Of a stretch of DNA of 64,000 bases, positions 45,424 through 57,778 are shown piece after piece. Both the position numbers and the translations under genes were made by a program. Position 1 is the stretch's first letter, and every line of letters starts with the position of its first letter. The notes below the pieces were generated by a model, which was given only the letters and a program-made list of their open reading frames with translations, searched no databases and was not told where the DNA came from. Source of the stretch: Dugong dugon (Eukaryota; Chordata; Mammalia; Sirenia; Dugongidae); the NCBI GenBank assembly GCA_030035585.1, contig CM057476.1, positions 17,034,501 to 17,098,500 on the forward strand, given 5' to 3'.

Positions 45424-45945
45424 GGCTGACAGATGAACTAGATGGTGCCTAGCTACCACTAATGACTGCCCTGACAGGGAACACAACAGAGAGTCTCGGA
45501 CAGAGCAGGAGAAAAAAAATGTGGAACTCAAATTCACGTAGTAAGACCAGACTTAATCGCCTGACAGAGACTGGAGGAACCTTTGAAACAATGGCTCCCA
45601 GACACACTGTTAACCCAGAATTGAAAACATTCTCAAAGCCCACTCTTCAGACAAAGATTAGACAGGGCCATAAAACAAAAAATAATACACGTGAGGAATG
45701 TACTTCTTAGTTCAATCAGATACACAAGACCAAATGGGCAGCTTGTGTCCAAAAGCAGGATGACAAGGTATGAAGGGACAGGAACTTGTTGAGTGGACAC
45801 AGGGAGCCCAGACTGGAAAGGGGGAGTGTGCTGTCACATTGTGAGGATTGCAACTAACGTCACAAAACAGTATGTGTATAAATTTTTGTATGAGAAATTA
45901 ACTTCAGCTGTAAACTTTCACCTAAAGCACAATAAAAAAAAAGAA
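45424..45945 (+). mobile_element. LINE-1 3' tail nested in AfroSINE
   Basis: 5'-truncated tail starting ggctgacagatgaactagatg, ending in a mixed A tail. The SINE sequence aaagattaca is duplicated at 45414-45423 and 45946-45955. Confidence 0.93.
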
Positions 45946-45955
45946 AAAGATTACA

Positions 45956-46044
45956 CCCTGGGAAACACTACGGGACAGTTCTGCTCTGTCTCATAGGGTC
46001 ATTATGAGTCAGAATCAACTCGATGGCACACAACAACAGAGCCA
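45956..46044 (+). repeat. AfroSINE, right part
   Basis: Completes the SINE begun at 45306. Confidence 0.9.
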
Positions 46045-46110
46045 CTGCACCTAACATGGCACTTAGCACATTGTAGATACACAAATATTGTAATGAATCC
46101 TAACAAACTC
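46045..46110 (+). repeat. L2 fragment, right of nested insert
   Basis: Continues the L2 of 45240-45305; agccac occurs on both sides of the SINE. Confidence 0.5.
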
Positions 46111-46259
46111 AAAACTTATTTCAATTCCAAATGTGCTTAAATGGACCCAGAGATTAAGCCACAAATAATGACATGGTTCATTATTTGGTGTCATCACAAA
46201 CATTACTACTAATAACAACTGCTTATGTAAAGAGTACACATGGTATTGTGGAATCACAA

Positions 46260-46470
46260 ATTGATATCATAGAGATCTCAATCCAAATCTGGACTCTCTT
46301 GCTTACTTACTACATGATCTTGGACAAGCTACTTAACTTGTCTGCACCTCACTGTCTACATCTATAAAAAATGGGTATAATAATCCTAACATTTCTCAGA
46401 ATTGTTTGGAAGAAAGACAGCGTGGTATACTTAAATACCTAGTGGATGGCACAGAATAGATGCTCTCTAA
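46260..46470 (+). repeat. MIR SINE
   Basis: catgatcttggacaagctac, ctacatctataaaaaatggg, gaatagatgctctctaaatg in MIR order. Confidence 0.75.
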
Positions 46471-48207
46471 ATGATAATTTCCTACTAAAGGACTGGAGTA
46501 TAAAACTTTGTGAGTTACATGGTCCTTATCTCTACACACAGCAATGACTAAGAATTTCTCCTATGACTAGGAAGCCATAGTAGCCCTCTCCTTTATACCA
46601 AAGGCAATCATCAATCAGGTTTATGGCACAATGCCAGGATTATACACTTGAGGTTTCACTATGGCCATTTGGGGTCAAGTAGCAAGTGATGATCAGCAAC
46701 AACAAAAATGAAACCTGTGAGGAAGGGGACCACCACTGAGTGGTCAAAACAAAACGTACTCTCGGCTAACAAATGCAAAATTTTGATGTGAAAAATTGTA
46801 ATTATTTTGCAAGAACCATGCCTTTCTGAGAATAGTAGAAGGAGGATGACTCAAGAGAAAGAGCCCGTGTTGTAAGTAACAGACAATACAAGTTCTCAAC
46901 AGCATTAGCCATAAGTGTTCTTGGAAATAATCCATGATCATCACTCACACTACGCGTTTCTTACTGTTGAGACGTCGTGATCTTGGATGAAAGGTGCAAG
47001 CATGCTGGTTCCATTGATATCACCATGTCTTTAGTGGAAGATATTTCAAAAGATGTGACTAGAAGACAGCTCCATACAGCCAAGCTTTCCCACTGACGTG
47101 AGCAGGTGTGCGATGCCGGGAAAGGTAGGCGTAAGCCCAAAGGCATGAAAGAGGAGCTTGGATTAGCTTCAACTTTCTACAAGTCCAGAACATCGGGCTG
47201 AGTACAACTAGAATCCTGCTCACCATCTGAAACATCACCAGAATTGTACAGCCCGGGACAGCTGGTAGCTTCAAAAAGCCCCCTACTGAAACTCGGAAAG
47301 TAGTCTCGAAATGATAATAATAAGCAGCTGAAAACCCAACATTACATCTGATCGGGTGAAACGTGAGGCTAATGGGTGCCTGGTGACCCATAAGTGGGGC
47401 AGTAACTCATCACAGAGCTTCTGACTTTCTGAGAGAATAAGCATCCCCGAACTGGGTCAGATCCGTGATACTGGGGTGTTGCCCACAGCAACTCCAAGGG
47501 GCAAGGCCCAGGAGAGATCAGATGCTGTGACCTCAGTGTCAAAGCCAAAGGCATGTCCTAGTTTCTTTCTGTAGCCACTCCTACTTCTGTCATTCATAAA
47601 TTTGTCCAGAGCCTTCTTAAACCGCATTTATATATCCTGCCAGAACCACCTTTGAGATAATGAGTTTTTGAAGATTATTACCTGCTGTGGTAAGCAGTAC
47701 TTCCTATCATTGGTTACAAAAAGAAAAAGAGGAATTAGGGGTGAAACAGCAGAGAGGCTAATGTTGCTTTCATCAAGGGACAATCTCATGTTGTGGAAAG
47801 TGGAAATATTCAACAGCCTGGAACCACAAGACATTTAATCAGCAACCATGAACTTGGGAAACTTAATAACTTCAAGTGTTTTGGTTGATGAAAGTCACTC
47901 AACATGTGTTTCTGAAAAACAGGACTGGACAAAGGCATAATTTATGTTAGAGTTAGCTAGTTTAGCACTCCAAATATCATGGAGTCCAGCAATGTGTTCA
48001 TTCCAAAACCCTGAGTTGACTGCAAATAAGCCGGGATGAGAGGTTGGTCAAAGACGGGAAAATCTGCTAGGAGACACTGAAATCAATACCACGGCTCCCT
48101 GCATAGTCAGGAATGCCACAGAACCTTCAGAAAAGGGCACTCTCAATCCTCAGTGGGCATGAAGGCCCATCCACTGACTGAGATACACTAAGCACCTAAG
48201 CTAGGGC
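46471..48207. other. Intron sequence, nothing firmly recognised
   Basis: 1.7 kb. The minus-strand stretch near 47520-47625 may belong to a very old LINE (CR1/L3 type), but I cannot support it. Open frames up to 110 codons have no protein-like features. Confidence 0.35.
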
Positions 48208-48424
48208 TGTTGTTGTTATTGCTGTTAGTTGCTGTCAAGTCAATTGAAGCTCATGGCAACCCCATGTGCTCACAGTAGAACTGCTCCACAGGGTTTTCAA
48301 GGCTGTGACCTTTCAGAAGCACATCACCAGGCCTATCTTCCATGGCACGCAGGTGGGTTCAAACCACTGCCACCCTTTCAGTTAGTAATCGAGTACTTAA
48401 CCATGTGCACCACCCACAGACTTC
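48208..48424 (-). repeat. AfroSINE, diverged type
   Basis: gtcaagtcaattgaagctc, cacagggttttcaaggctg, catcaccaggcctatcttcc. Confidence 0.85.
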
Positions 48425-48595
48425 AAGCTAGGGCTAGTCCCATCAAAAGCTAACATTCTAATTGTGACAGAGTACCCTGGATTGCTCCCAGAGACTACGG
48501 AGAAGGGAAATTAATGGGAAAACTGGCGAAATCCAAATAAAGTCCAAAGTTTAGTTAATAATAAAGTACCAATACAGTATTAATCTTAGTTTTGA

Positions 48596-49104
48596 ACTAA
48601 TGAACCATAACTACCACAGCCTCTACCAGACTGAGTCCAGCACAAATACATGGTGGCAGGCTACCACCACTGGCTGCTCTGACAGGGATCACAATAGAGA
48701 GTGCCAGACAGAGTGGGAGAAAAATGTAGAACAAAATTCTAACTTACAAAAAAAGGAAAAAGACCAGACTTACTGGTCTGACACAGACTAAAGAAACCCC
48801 GAGTATGGCCCCTGGAAAACTTCATACCTCAGTGATGAAGTCACTCCTGAGGTTCACCCTTCAGTCAAAGATTAGTCAGGTCCATAAAACAAAACGAGAC
48901 TAAGTGGGAACACCAGCCCAGGGACAAGGACAAAAAGGAGGGGACAAGAAAGCTGGTAATGGGGAACCCAAAGTCGAGAAGGGGAGAGTGTTGACATGTT
49001 GTGGGGTTGGCAACCAATGTCACAAAACAATAAGTGTATTAATTGTTTAATGAGAAGCTAGTTTGCTCTGTAAACGTTCATCTAAAGTACAATAAAAAAT
49101 AAAA
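48596..49104 (+). mobile_element. LINE-1 3' tail with 14-base duplication
   Basis: Variant tail (gagaaggggagagtgttgac, gttgtggggttggcaacc). Flanked by aatcttagttttga at 48582-48595 and 49105-49118. Ends caataaaaaataaaa. Confidence 0.93.
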
Positions 49105-49118
49105 AATCTTAGTTTTGA

Positions 49119-50181
49119 CAAATGTGACAGTTATATAAGACATTAACATTAAAGGAAACTAGGTGAAGAACATGTGGGAACTCTCTGTACTATCTTTAAA
49201 CTTTTCTTTAAATCTAACATTATTTCAAAACTAAAAGTTTACTTAAAAATTAAAAGAATTTGAAAAAAGAAAAAGCAAACACATTTCTTGACTCTTCAGA
49301 GCCAACTGGGAACTGGAAGTCAATAAAAACCACCAAGTTTGAAATTTTTAAGATCCGGATTCAGCTAGGTGAGAATCCTCTGATGCTAATGGGCGGGGGG
49401 AAAACGTGTTAATGATAAAGAAAAATTAAATGGGTATTTATTAGGATCAGGAAAAATTAAGTGGATAGTCACCAAAGATATGATGAAGCAAGTATGAAGG
49501 TAATGTGTATGAAGATTATCAAGGCTACAGTGACCCATCCCAAAGTGATCCCATCCCAAAGAGAACCATGGCTTTTCAAAAGATGAGCCTCATGATGGAC
49601 AGCATGAACCACACTCAGCACTGTTAGTATCCTCTATGTGCACTATATAATTACAGAACAGTAGTGACACTTATAAGTAAAATAAGCCTAACACCTGAAA
49701 ACACGTTGAAAGGAAAAGACTAGAACAAAACAATCGTGAAAGTCTAACATAATATCAAAAACAGCATCATGGTTTATCAAAACCCAAAATAAAGTTACTT
49801 ATGTAATTAATCGCCATTCACTGACTTACTTAAGTACAGGTATGCTGTTGGACATAATCAGCAGGTTCATGCATAAAACAAAAAAAATTAACTGCTTATT
49901 CAAGATTGCAGATGTAAAAAGGCAAGATAATATTAAGTACTTGAATAGCATCTAAAAGAAATCATATTAAAATCTTTCCAAAAGCAAAAGAGGAAAACTG
50001 CAGAGAAAATACATTACTGATCAAAAGGTCTGAATCATGGAAATGTGGGGGTTGATACCTAAAGATCAGAAAAATATAGCAATGTGGCTACCAGAAGAAA
50101 AAATTTGCCAAGACATGTTTATGGAAACTCTGACTACTTAAATATTTCAGCAGAAGGTTAGAGAAACCATCAAAATGGTTT
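49119..50181. other. Intron sequence, nothing recognised
   Basis: AT-rich, no repeat or gene recognised. Confidence 0.4.
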
Positions 50182-50195
50182 TCAACTGGACAATA

Positions 50196-50395
50196 AACCC
50201 ACTGCCACTGAGTGGATTCTGACTCACAGTAACCCTATAGGACAGAGTAGAACTGCCCGCATAAGGTTTCCAAGCCTGTACTCTTTACAGGAGCAGACTG
50301 CCACATCTTTCTTCCTCGGAGCGGCTGGTGGGTCTGAACCACAGACCTTTCGGTTAGCAGTGGAGCACTTAACCACTGGTCCACACAGGACTCCC
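50196..50395 (-). repeat. AfroSINE with 14-base duplication
   Basis: Full reverse copy flanked by tcaactggacaata at 50182-50195 and 50396-50409. Confidence 0.93.
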
Positions 50396-50755
50396 TCAAC
50401 TGGACAATACTGGACCTTAACTGCACTCGTACTTCCCAGCTAAAGGTGCAAGAGGCAACACAGATCCAATTAGAAGCCTAGTTTTGGGATCTAGGAACTG
50501 GTTCCATTTTCCCACCTCCCTACCACACTCAAACAGGCCAACTGTTTCCAAGCCTGCTCTAGTCTGTGTTGATCATTCTGCCAGGGCATTATCTCACATG
50601 CAATCAACAAGTCCAAGAATAAAAAAGAAAGTTTTAAAAAAAATCACCAGTTTGTGGCAAAAAAAAAAAAGGATCTTGGTTCTGTTGATAGTAAATCAGG
50701 TCTTTGTTTTTAATAAATAAATTTGGTTTGTACTAATTACTAATTGATTTTCAAA

Positions 50756-51730
50756 CTCTCAGAGGGAATGAATTGCTGGGTGGAGGGCTGTTGGGACCAT
50801 GGTCTCAGGGAACATCTAGCTCAACTGGCATAACACAGTTTATAGACAATGTTCTACATTCTACCTTAGTGAGTAGCGTCTGGGGTCTTAAAAGCCTGTG
50901 AGCAGCCATCTAAGATACTCCACTGGTCCCATCCCTTCAGGAGCAAGGGAGAATGAAGAGGACAGGATACAAGGAAAAGATGAGTCTGAAGGACTAATGG
51001 ACCACAGCTACCAAGGCCTCCACCAGACTGAGTCCAGTACAGCTAGATGGTGCCCGGCTACCACCACTGACTGCTCTGACCAGGATCACAACAGAGGGTT
51101 CTGGACAGAGCTGGAGAAGGATGTAGAACAAAATTCTAACTCACAAAAAAAAGACCAGATTTACTGGCCTAAAGGAGACTGGAGAAACCCCGAGAGTATG
51201 GCCCCCAGACACCCTTTTAGCTCAGTGGTGAAGTCATTTCCGAGGTTCACCGTTCAGCCAGGGACTGGACAGCCCCATAAAACTAAATGGGACTAATGAG
51301 GTACAGCTGTCCAGGGACAAGGGCCAGAAGGCAGAAGGGGACAAGGAAGCTGGTGATAGGGAACCCAAGGTTGAGTAAGTATAGTGTTGATGTGTTGTGA
51401 GGCTGTTAACCATCATCATAGGACAACATGTGTACTAACTGTTAAATGAGAAATTATTTTGTTCTGTAAGCCTTCATCTAAAGTGAGAATAGCAGCACAA
51501 TTGGAAGAGCGTAGTCGATGTCACTGAACCGTGCATGTAGAAATTTTTGAAATGGTGTATCTTTGGCTATGTATATTTTCACCAAAAAAAAAAAAAAAGG
51601 TCGAGAAGGGAGAAGGGTTGACATGTTGTGGGGCTGTTAACCAATGTCATAAAACAATATGTGTACTACTGTTTCATGAGAAACTATTTGTTCTGTAAGC
51701 CTTTACCTGAAGTATAATTTTAAAAAAAAA
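50756..51730 (+). mobile_element. Composite LINE-1 tail with a repeated 3' end
   Basis: Outer duplications attactaattgattttcaaa (50736-50755) and attactaattgatttcaaa (51731-51749) show one insertion. Inside are a long tail to about 51484, a piece of the older tail type ending in 15 A (51485-51597), and then a second copy of the long tail's last 120 bp (51599-51720). Confidence 0.85.
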
Positions 51731-51749
51731 ATTACTAATTGATTTCAAA

Positions 51750-52047
51750 GTGACATGGAAACAAATCTACTGTATGTATACATTACAGATTTTACATGTT
51801 TGTGGAGAAGGAAACAAATGAACACAAGGAAGACTTTATGGTTTTACTGCATTAGCAGAGCAATCCTGGGAATGAGGCTGAAACTTTTTTGAGTCTTCTT
51901 CTCATCTGTAAATGAAATACTTGGACCAGAGGATCCTTTTCAACCCTAAAAGCAATCCTTCAACGACCTGTTTTTTTATCACATGTGATCAGTAAATGAA
52001 ATACTTAGGTCCACGTTTTCTCTGGAAAGAAACACTGTCAAACCAAA
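51750..52047. other. Intron sequence, nothing recognised
   Basis: No repeat or gene recognised. Confidence 0.4.
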
Positions 52048-52455
52048 TGTTGTGGATTGAATTGTGTCCCCCAAAAATACAGGTTGAAGTTCTGTCTCCT
52101 GTACCTGTGGGTGTGATCCTGTTAGGAAACAGAGTTTTCTTTCGTTATGTTAATGAGGTCATGACAGAGTAGGATGGATCCTAAACGTAATTGCTTCTGA
52201 GTGGTATCTTATAAAGACAAGTACAGACAGAGAGACACACACCATGTCACCATGGAGACAGAGGTGACTACAAGCCCCAGAATGCTGGAAGCTACCAGAT
52301 GCTGAAAGAGATTTTAAAAAAAAGACCTTCCCTGAGAGCCCACACCCTGAATTTGGACTTCCAGCCTCCTGAACTGTGAGAAAATAAACTTCTTTCTTTA
52401 AAGCCATCCCCTGTATGTACCATTTTTTGTTATCATAGCACCAGGTAACTAAGAA
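52048..52455 (+). mobile_element. MLT1/MaLR-type LTR, solo
   Basis: Starts tgttgtggattgaattgtgtc, passes ggacttccagcctcctgaac and gtgagaaaataaac, ends after caccaggtaactaag. Lies 330 bp from a CIT exon. Confidence 0.75.
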
Positions 52456-52788
52456 ACCAAGGGTCAACCTTTGACTCCATCAATCCATGCCTCTAACTTA
52501 ACTGCGCGGTAACATTCTGAAGGCCATGTAAACATGGAGTTTCATGAATGGCCTAGTCCCACGCAAGTAATTTTAAAGCAGAATTACTACTCAAAGATAG
52601 CTACATTAGTAGCCTTTTCAACTCCCGGAGATAATTAAAGCGCTTATTTAATTATTTAATTATTTTAATTATTTAATACCTCTATTTACATAATTTATAT
52701 CAGCTTCTTTGGGCCACAATAATTTCAGATCACTCTTAAATGTTTCTGAACCTCAACACCCAAATTTAAGAAACGTGGCTCTACTTAC

Positions 52789-52942
52789 AGTTACGAATGT
52801 TCTTCCAGTCAATTTTAGCAAAGAAAGGATGGCAGCAAAGGCCTTCAAAATTCAGTCTCTCTTTCTGCCCACACAACAAACTTTGAATCAGATCAAGACA
52901 TTCATTGCTAACTTTGGGGTCATCCGGAAACTTCAAAAACCG
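52789..52942 (-). CDS. CIT: CIT exon: kinase subdomains X-XI
   Basis: 154 bp, phase 0 in and phase 1 out, 51 residues from R-F-L-K-F-P-D-D-P to K-I-D-W-K-N-I-R-N. It holds the last helices of the kinase fold: L-D-L-I-Q-S-L-L-C, then the conserved Arg in K-E-R-L, then H-P-F-F-A-K-I-D-W, a signature shared by citron, ROCK and MRCK kinases. It joins in frame after N-F-Q of the upstream exon. The acceptor is gaacag and the donor is gtaagt, both canonical. No frameshift or stop is present. It lies between a 9.6 kb intron that carries the processed retrovirus copy and a 24.3 kb intron. Confidence 0.97.
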
Positions 52943-53520
52943 CTGTTCCAAAAAGAAAATAAAATAATTATTTCCTTAGCAATGATTCAGCTTCTCATGT
53001 CCCAAAGTTAAGAAAGTACTTACATCCATGCAAGGTTTCTTGTTCGTTTGTTTTTGTTTTTTTTTTTCCCTAAAGGAAGCAAGTTTTGTGCCCTCTTAAC
53101 TTTGGATCAAAGGCATATTCCCAAAATAGACGGCCTGTCCACAGCAGTAGGCCTAGTTTCTTTGCTGGGTTTCAGTATCCTTCACGACCCCGACCCCTGC
53201 TCCTTTCTCCCATCTCATCTCCCTACACTCCTCATCCCAACAATAATGAGCTATTTAATAGTTCCTTGAACAAATTATGCTGTTCTCTGCCTAACCCACG
53301 CTCCCCGCCCCCTGTGCCCCCAACCCTTCCTTCCCTGGCCAGCTCTTCTTCCCCATCACTCCCTCCTGCATGATCCCCCTGAACTCTATGTTTGCACATA
53401 GCACTGCACTGTAATTTATTCGTGATGAAGGAGAGAGAAAGCAGAGAGGACCCTCTCCTTCTTACTCATCACTAAACCTGGGACCTAACAATACCAGCCA
53501 CAAAGCAGGTGCTAAACACA

Positions 53521-53765
53521 TTTTTTTAATGTTATAATTTATTTTATTTTTTGTTTCTGTTGAGAATATACACAACAGAAAATACACTAATTTAATAATT
53601 TCTATAGACACAATACAGTGATATTGATTACATTCTTCAAGTCGTGAAACCATTCTCACTCCATTTCTGAAATGTTCCTCCCCATTAACATAAACTCACT
53701 GCCCCCTAAATTTCCTATCTAACTTTTCTAGCTGCTGTTATCAATTTGATCTCATATACATAATT
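53521..53765 (-). mobile_element. LINE-1 3' tail, older subfamily, in CIT orientation
   Basis: Reverse complement reads gggcagtgagtttatgtta and gtagaa/ctattg-type end; it starts with a T run. One of only two L1 pieces in sense with CIT. Confidence 0.65.
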
Positions 53766-53935
53766 CTCAAAACAGCAACTAAATACATTCTTATTGAATG
53801 AGTGAACTGAAATGAAGGCAATAAATTAGCCCCCAGAGTCATTTAAAGGGAAACTTTAATTCAAGAGAAGAGTCAAGAATAACAAATAATTAAGTACATT
53901 AAAATATGTATTACATATTCCGGAAAGATGAAAAT

Positions 53936-53960
53936 ATATATTATATATATAATATATATA
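53936..53960. repeat. AT-rich simple repeat
   Basis: tatatatataatatatat tract just left of the retroviral copy. Confidence 0.8.
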
Positions 53961-54006
53961 TTACAGCCTTCAAAAATAAACTTAATATACAAAACAATAC
54001 AGGTGA

Positions 54007-54205
54007 GGGACTCGGGCAGACATGGCTGTGGCAGCGTGCTTGTCTGTTTTCCCACTCTTGCCTATTCTGTAATATTCTTTGGACTCGGGCAGACACGCCT
54101 CTAGCAGCATGGTTGCCCGCTTCCCACTTTTGTCCTTCTGAATATATGCCGAATAAAACTTTCTCTTTACTTTACTAAACTTTGTGATGTTTTTCCCCTA
54201 CAACA
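54007..54205 (+). repeat. Retroviral 5' LTR, R-U5 only
   Basis: R 54007-54173 with aataaa at 54152-54157; U5 to about 54205 (ends tacaaca). R is itself built of two diverged 73-bp units starting ggactcgggcagaca/c at 54008 and 54081. Confidence 0.85.
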
Positions 54206-54210
54206 GTTAA

Positions 54211-54228
54211 TGGCGCTGTGAGTAGGAT
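54211..54228 (+). promoter_or_regulatory. Retroviral primer-binding site, tRNA-His-like
   Basis: tggcgctgtgagtaggat, a few bases after the LTR end, resembles the complement of a tRNA-His 3' end with several mismatches. Confidence 0.5.
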
Positions 54229-54639
54229 CTGAAGATACGAATCTGGTCAACTTCGAAGAGACCTGGACTGTGGAGCAGAAGCCGGCAAAGAACGGTCCTG
54301 TCTTCTGGACCCACGTGTTCCCACTCCATGTCCCTTCAACGTTGACAAGGGTGAGTGCTCTCAGAAAATGAACATTTGCTTATTTTTTGTTGTTCTCCTT
54401 CTCATGTTTTCTTAAGTTTTGTTTGGCATATTTGTTTGTAAAACCAGTTAACTGATTAAGGAGAATCTTTCTTAGATTGTTGCTTGATCGTTTGGTTAAG
54501 ACAGACATTTAGTAACTCTTTAAGTGAACTGCAGTTTAGGCCTGGATTCGGGCATTTGAAGAGGTAATTCTATTTTCAAAGAGCTGTGAGTCACCATAAG
54601 CTGCAAAATTCGGACCTTTTTGTGGCTCAGAGAAAACCT

Positions 54640-54785
54640 GGAAAATAGTGCTCTGTTTTGCCAAATTCGCAGGGAGAAGTGGCAGCTCTTTCTTGCCTGT
54701 TTTGCCAAATTCTCAGGCGGAGGTGGCAGCTCCTGACCTGTGTTATGATATTTAAGGGAGAAGTGGTAGTTCTGTACCTGTTTTT
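54640..54785 (+). repeat. Three imperfect ~50-bp repeats in the retroviral leader
   Basis: Each unit carries a form of gggagaagtggcagctct preceded by a ttgccaaattc-type phrase; the third unit is more diverged. Confidence 0.7.
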
Positions 54786-57099
54786 TCCATTGAATTGAGT
54801 CTATCTTACCCCAAATTGCTATATACACTTTTAGAAACTAGGACCCCCATATCCTTGTTTTGTGTGGTATTATCTGGTGAGGTTATGTGGTCTTTTTGTC
54901 TCCTTTTGTTCTAAGAGCTTGCTTCTGGTCTAGAGCATTGTGTCTAAGTTTGTCTTGTATTAGATTGGTGGCTATGGCTAAGAATTGCTGTTTTTTGTAA
55001 GGCTAGTCGTAGAACCTCAGTTCTTTCTTCGTCCAGAAAAAACTGTGTCTTGCGTGTGTCTTATGATTTAGATTTTTTTAAAAAGCTACTTGGAGAAACT
55101 TTGATATAAATTCGTCTATCTGAAAAGTACACTGAGATCTTTATGTTTTATACTATGTCAGTCTTAAAAGTGAAACCTTTTTAAGTAACTTAAGCTAGAT
55201 ATTATATGAAATGTGTTTTATTTAAGGAAAAAGGATAGTTTTGTCCTAAAGCAGCAGTTCCAGAACAGTAGAAAAGAAAGAAATCAGCTATCTTTTGTCT
55301 TTCAAAATGCCTCCATCAATTTAAACATACGTAAATGTCTTCCAGGAGTCAAGAGAGTGAGGGCGGGGCACGATCAGGCCTCCCAGTCTCCAAGGTCCTG
55401 GAGCTCCAGGGACTCTTTTGAAAGACCCCTTTCCAGCTAGGTGGAGGCTCTTTTAAGACAAAAGATAAGAAAAATTGCTGCTTTGCTATAGTTATCAGAA
55501 ATTGGGTAGATCCTAATCATAAAACTGTAAACAAGTTCTATTATAGGGGAACTTTAAGAAGTAAAAAAAAAAAAAATAGAAATCACAATGAGACACACCT
55601 GAAGTGGCCTGGAAAAATGTTCCCAGCAGTACCAAACGCTTAAGGTTATATCTGTATCAATGAATTGGTCAAGTGAGCAGAGACCTGTGATTTCCAAAGC
55701 CAGTTGATAAAATCTTTAAGGGCTAAAATTAGACTGGGGAAAATATGAGAAGTAGTAAAAGGTGAATGAAATCTTAGAATGTTTAAATACTTTTCTTTCA
55801 ACAACAGTTATGTTTTATGGTATACAAGCTTAAAATAATTCCAAAGGTATTTTAGGTAGCTTATTGATGTTATTAAGTTAATAGATATTTGTCATAATTT
55901 CAGTTTATATACCTTTGCTTTTTATGCCACAAGAGGATATATAGATATATATATTTAAGTCTGCTAATGAGTGTGTTCATTTTTGCCATTTAAGGGGATG
56001 CACTGTAAGAGATATACAACAAAGGCAACCTTTAAGAGGTTTATTGAAAAAGAAATTTATTTGATATGGTCAAGTTTCATCTGTCTGACTAAAGTTTAAT
56101 CATTTAATTTATGGGATTTTTTTAGGAGTTTTAATGTTAAATAGCATATAAAACAAAGAATTGGGTTTCTCGCAGTTAAAATAACAAAATTTTCTTTAAT
56201 TTCTAAGTTAAAGGGTTAATTTATTCTTTGTGTAATATGCCTGGAAGACAAAGCTTTGGCCTCTCATTAGAATTAAGATTCCTGAGTCTGAATACCAAGC
56301 CTCACCGCTTTTAGAAAAGAAAGCTAAGGATTTTATTTTAAGATCTTTTGTTAAATAACTTAAGTATTGTTTCACAGTGACCTATATTATTATCTCTTTA
56401 TTGCTAACTTGGTGGCAACTTTATCTTTTTGAATCTAGCATCATCGAAGCCAATGGTTTGATTGGGGAATTTACATCATTTTTCTATGAAGTTTTTTTAT
56501 TACTATTCAGGTATTTAGAGATTTGATAATCTTGGTATATTCTTAGTATATCCTGACTATATGGTATTTTGTCTGAAAATTATTCTGCATTATATCTGAA
56601 GCTCTTTGAAATGGTTAATGGCTATATTTAGAAATATTTTTATCTAAAGTTTTTTTTAACTGATTTTATTTGGCCTTTATGTTGGGCTTGAAATTAATTT
56701 CTATCAGGTCTTTCACTATTAAGAATATTATGTTTATCAATTAATCATGGCCATATTCAGTTTTGTCATCTGCAGATAAGTTTTTACTTTGCTGATTTGC
56801 TGACAAAGTTCAACCAAAATATCTCAACAAAAAGATGGACTACACTGGACTTGCTAAAAAGACTGTGACTAAACTGAATAAAATTTCCAGAGCTCCTATG
56901 CAGAAGCTGATGAGTTTGCAGATCGCAGCTGATCCAGAATCACGTGGAACAGAAATTAACTACATAAGACTGAGTAAACTAAAGGAAACTGGTTTTTTTT
57001 AATATTGCTGATATTTATAAGGTCCTAATTTCCAGATATAAGAAATCATTCTCCTTTCTCCTAAATTATCTAACTAATGGGTTTAGATATTGTAACTCT

Positions 57100-57300
57100 T
57101 GAATTAGAAGTTCCTGTTGGTAAACTTAGCCAAGTTGTAGATAACATAACCAGAGAACAATCTGAAATTTGAGCTATGATTTTACAAAATAGAACAGCAT
57201 TAGAGTTCCTGCTAGTCTCTTAAGAAACAGTTTGTGCCTCATTAGATAAATGTTGCTGTATTTATATTAATACTCAGTCTGAGGTTTTACAGAATGTAGT
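57100..57300 (+). pseudogene. Env transmembrane-subunit remnant, first
   Basis: A plus-strand frame shows Q-N-R-x-A-L followed about 20 residues later by a C-x6-C-C motif, the class I retroviral transmembrane signature. A stop lies between them and others around. Coding capacity is lost. Confidence 0.65.
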
Positions 57301-57374
57301 TGCTGTTGAGGCACATGAAAAGCAGTTACTGATGCTGCTTATGTAGAGACAAACACCTTATGAGACTTGTTTCC

Positions 57375-57778
57375 TTGGCTCAAAGACCTTAGGGTCATGG
57401 TTTCGTTGGTTATTTCAGACAATTGGCCTAATATAATTGTTAGTGTTTCTGTTTTATTTCCTAGTTTGCTTCATGGTGCCTGGGATCTTAAAAACCAGAT
57501 GATGTCCAATTACCATTTATTGAGCATTTTTGATAAAAGATTCTACAACAAGATCATGATCCAAAGGGAAGAATGATGAGAGAGCTGTATGTAATTCTCC
57601 TGGAATCCAGATTTCTGGCTTTCAGGGAGGTTGAGGCAACCCACACGGGATATTTGCCTTTGGGTGTCCTCTTGAACCTTGAGCTTTGAGAAAAAAACTG
57701 GTTCCTGAAGATACTTTGAGTCAAACGATGGTCCAGATAAACTAGCAGACCATTTTGCTCTGGACATGGAGCGTTTTT
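57375..57778 (+). mobile_element. LINE-1 tail-like segment inside the retroviral copy
   Basis: ggtcatggtttc, caattggcctaat, gcctgggatcttaaaa and gataaaagattctaca follow the order of the L1 tails at 33504 and 19330. Divergence is high. It ends in a gtttt array (57775-57801), not a poly(A) run. Confidence 0.55.

Noticed and set aside
47059-47391. 110-codon minus-strand open frame, possible gene or processed pseudogene
   Set aside because: No recognisable protein; no poly(A) or flanking duplication.
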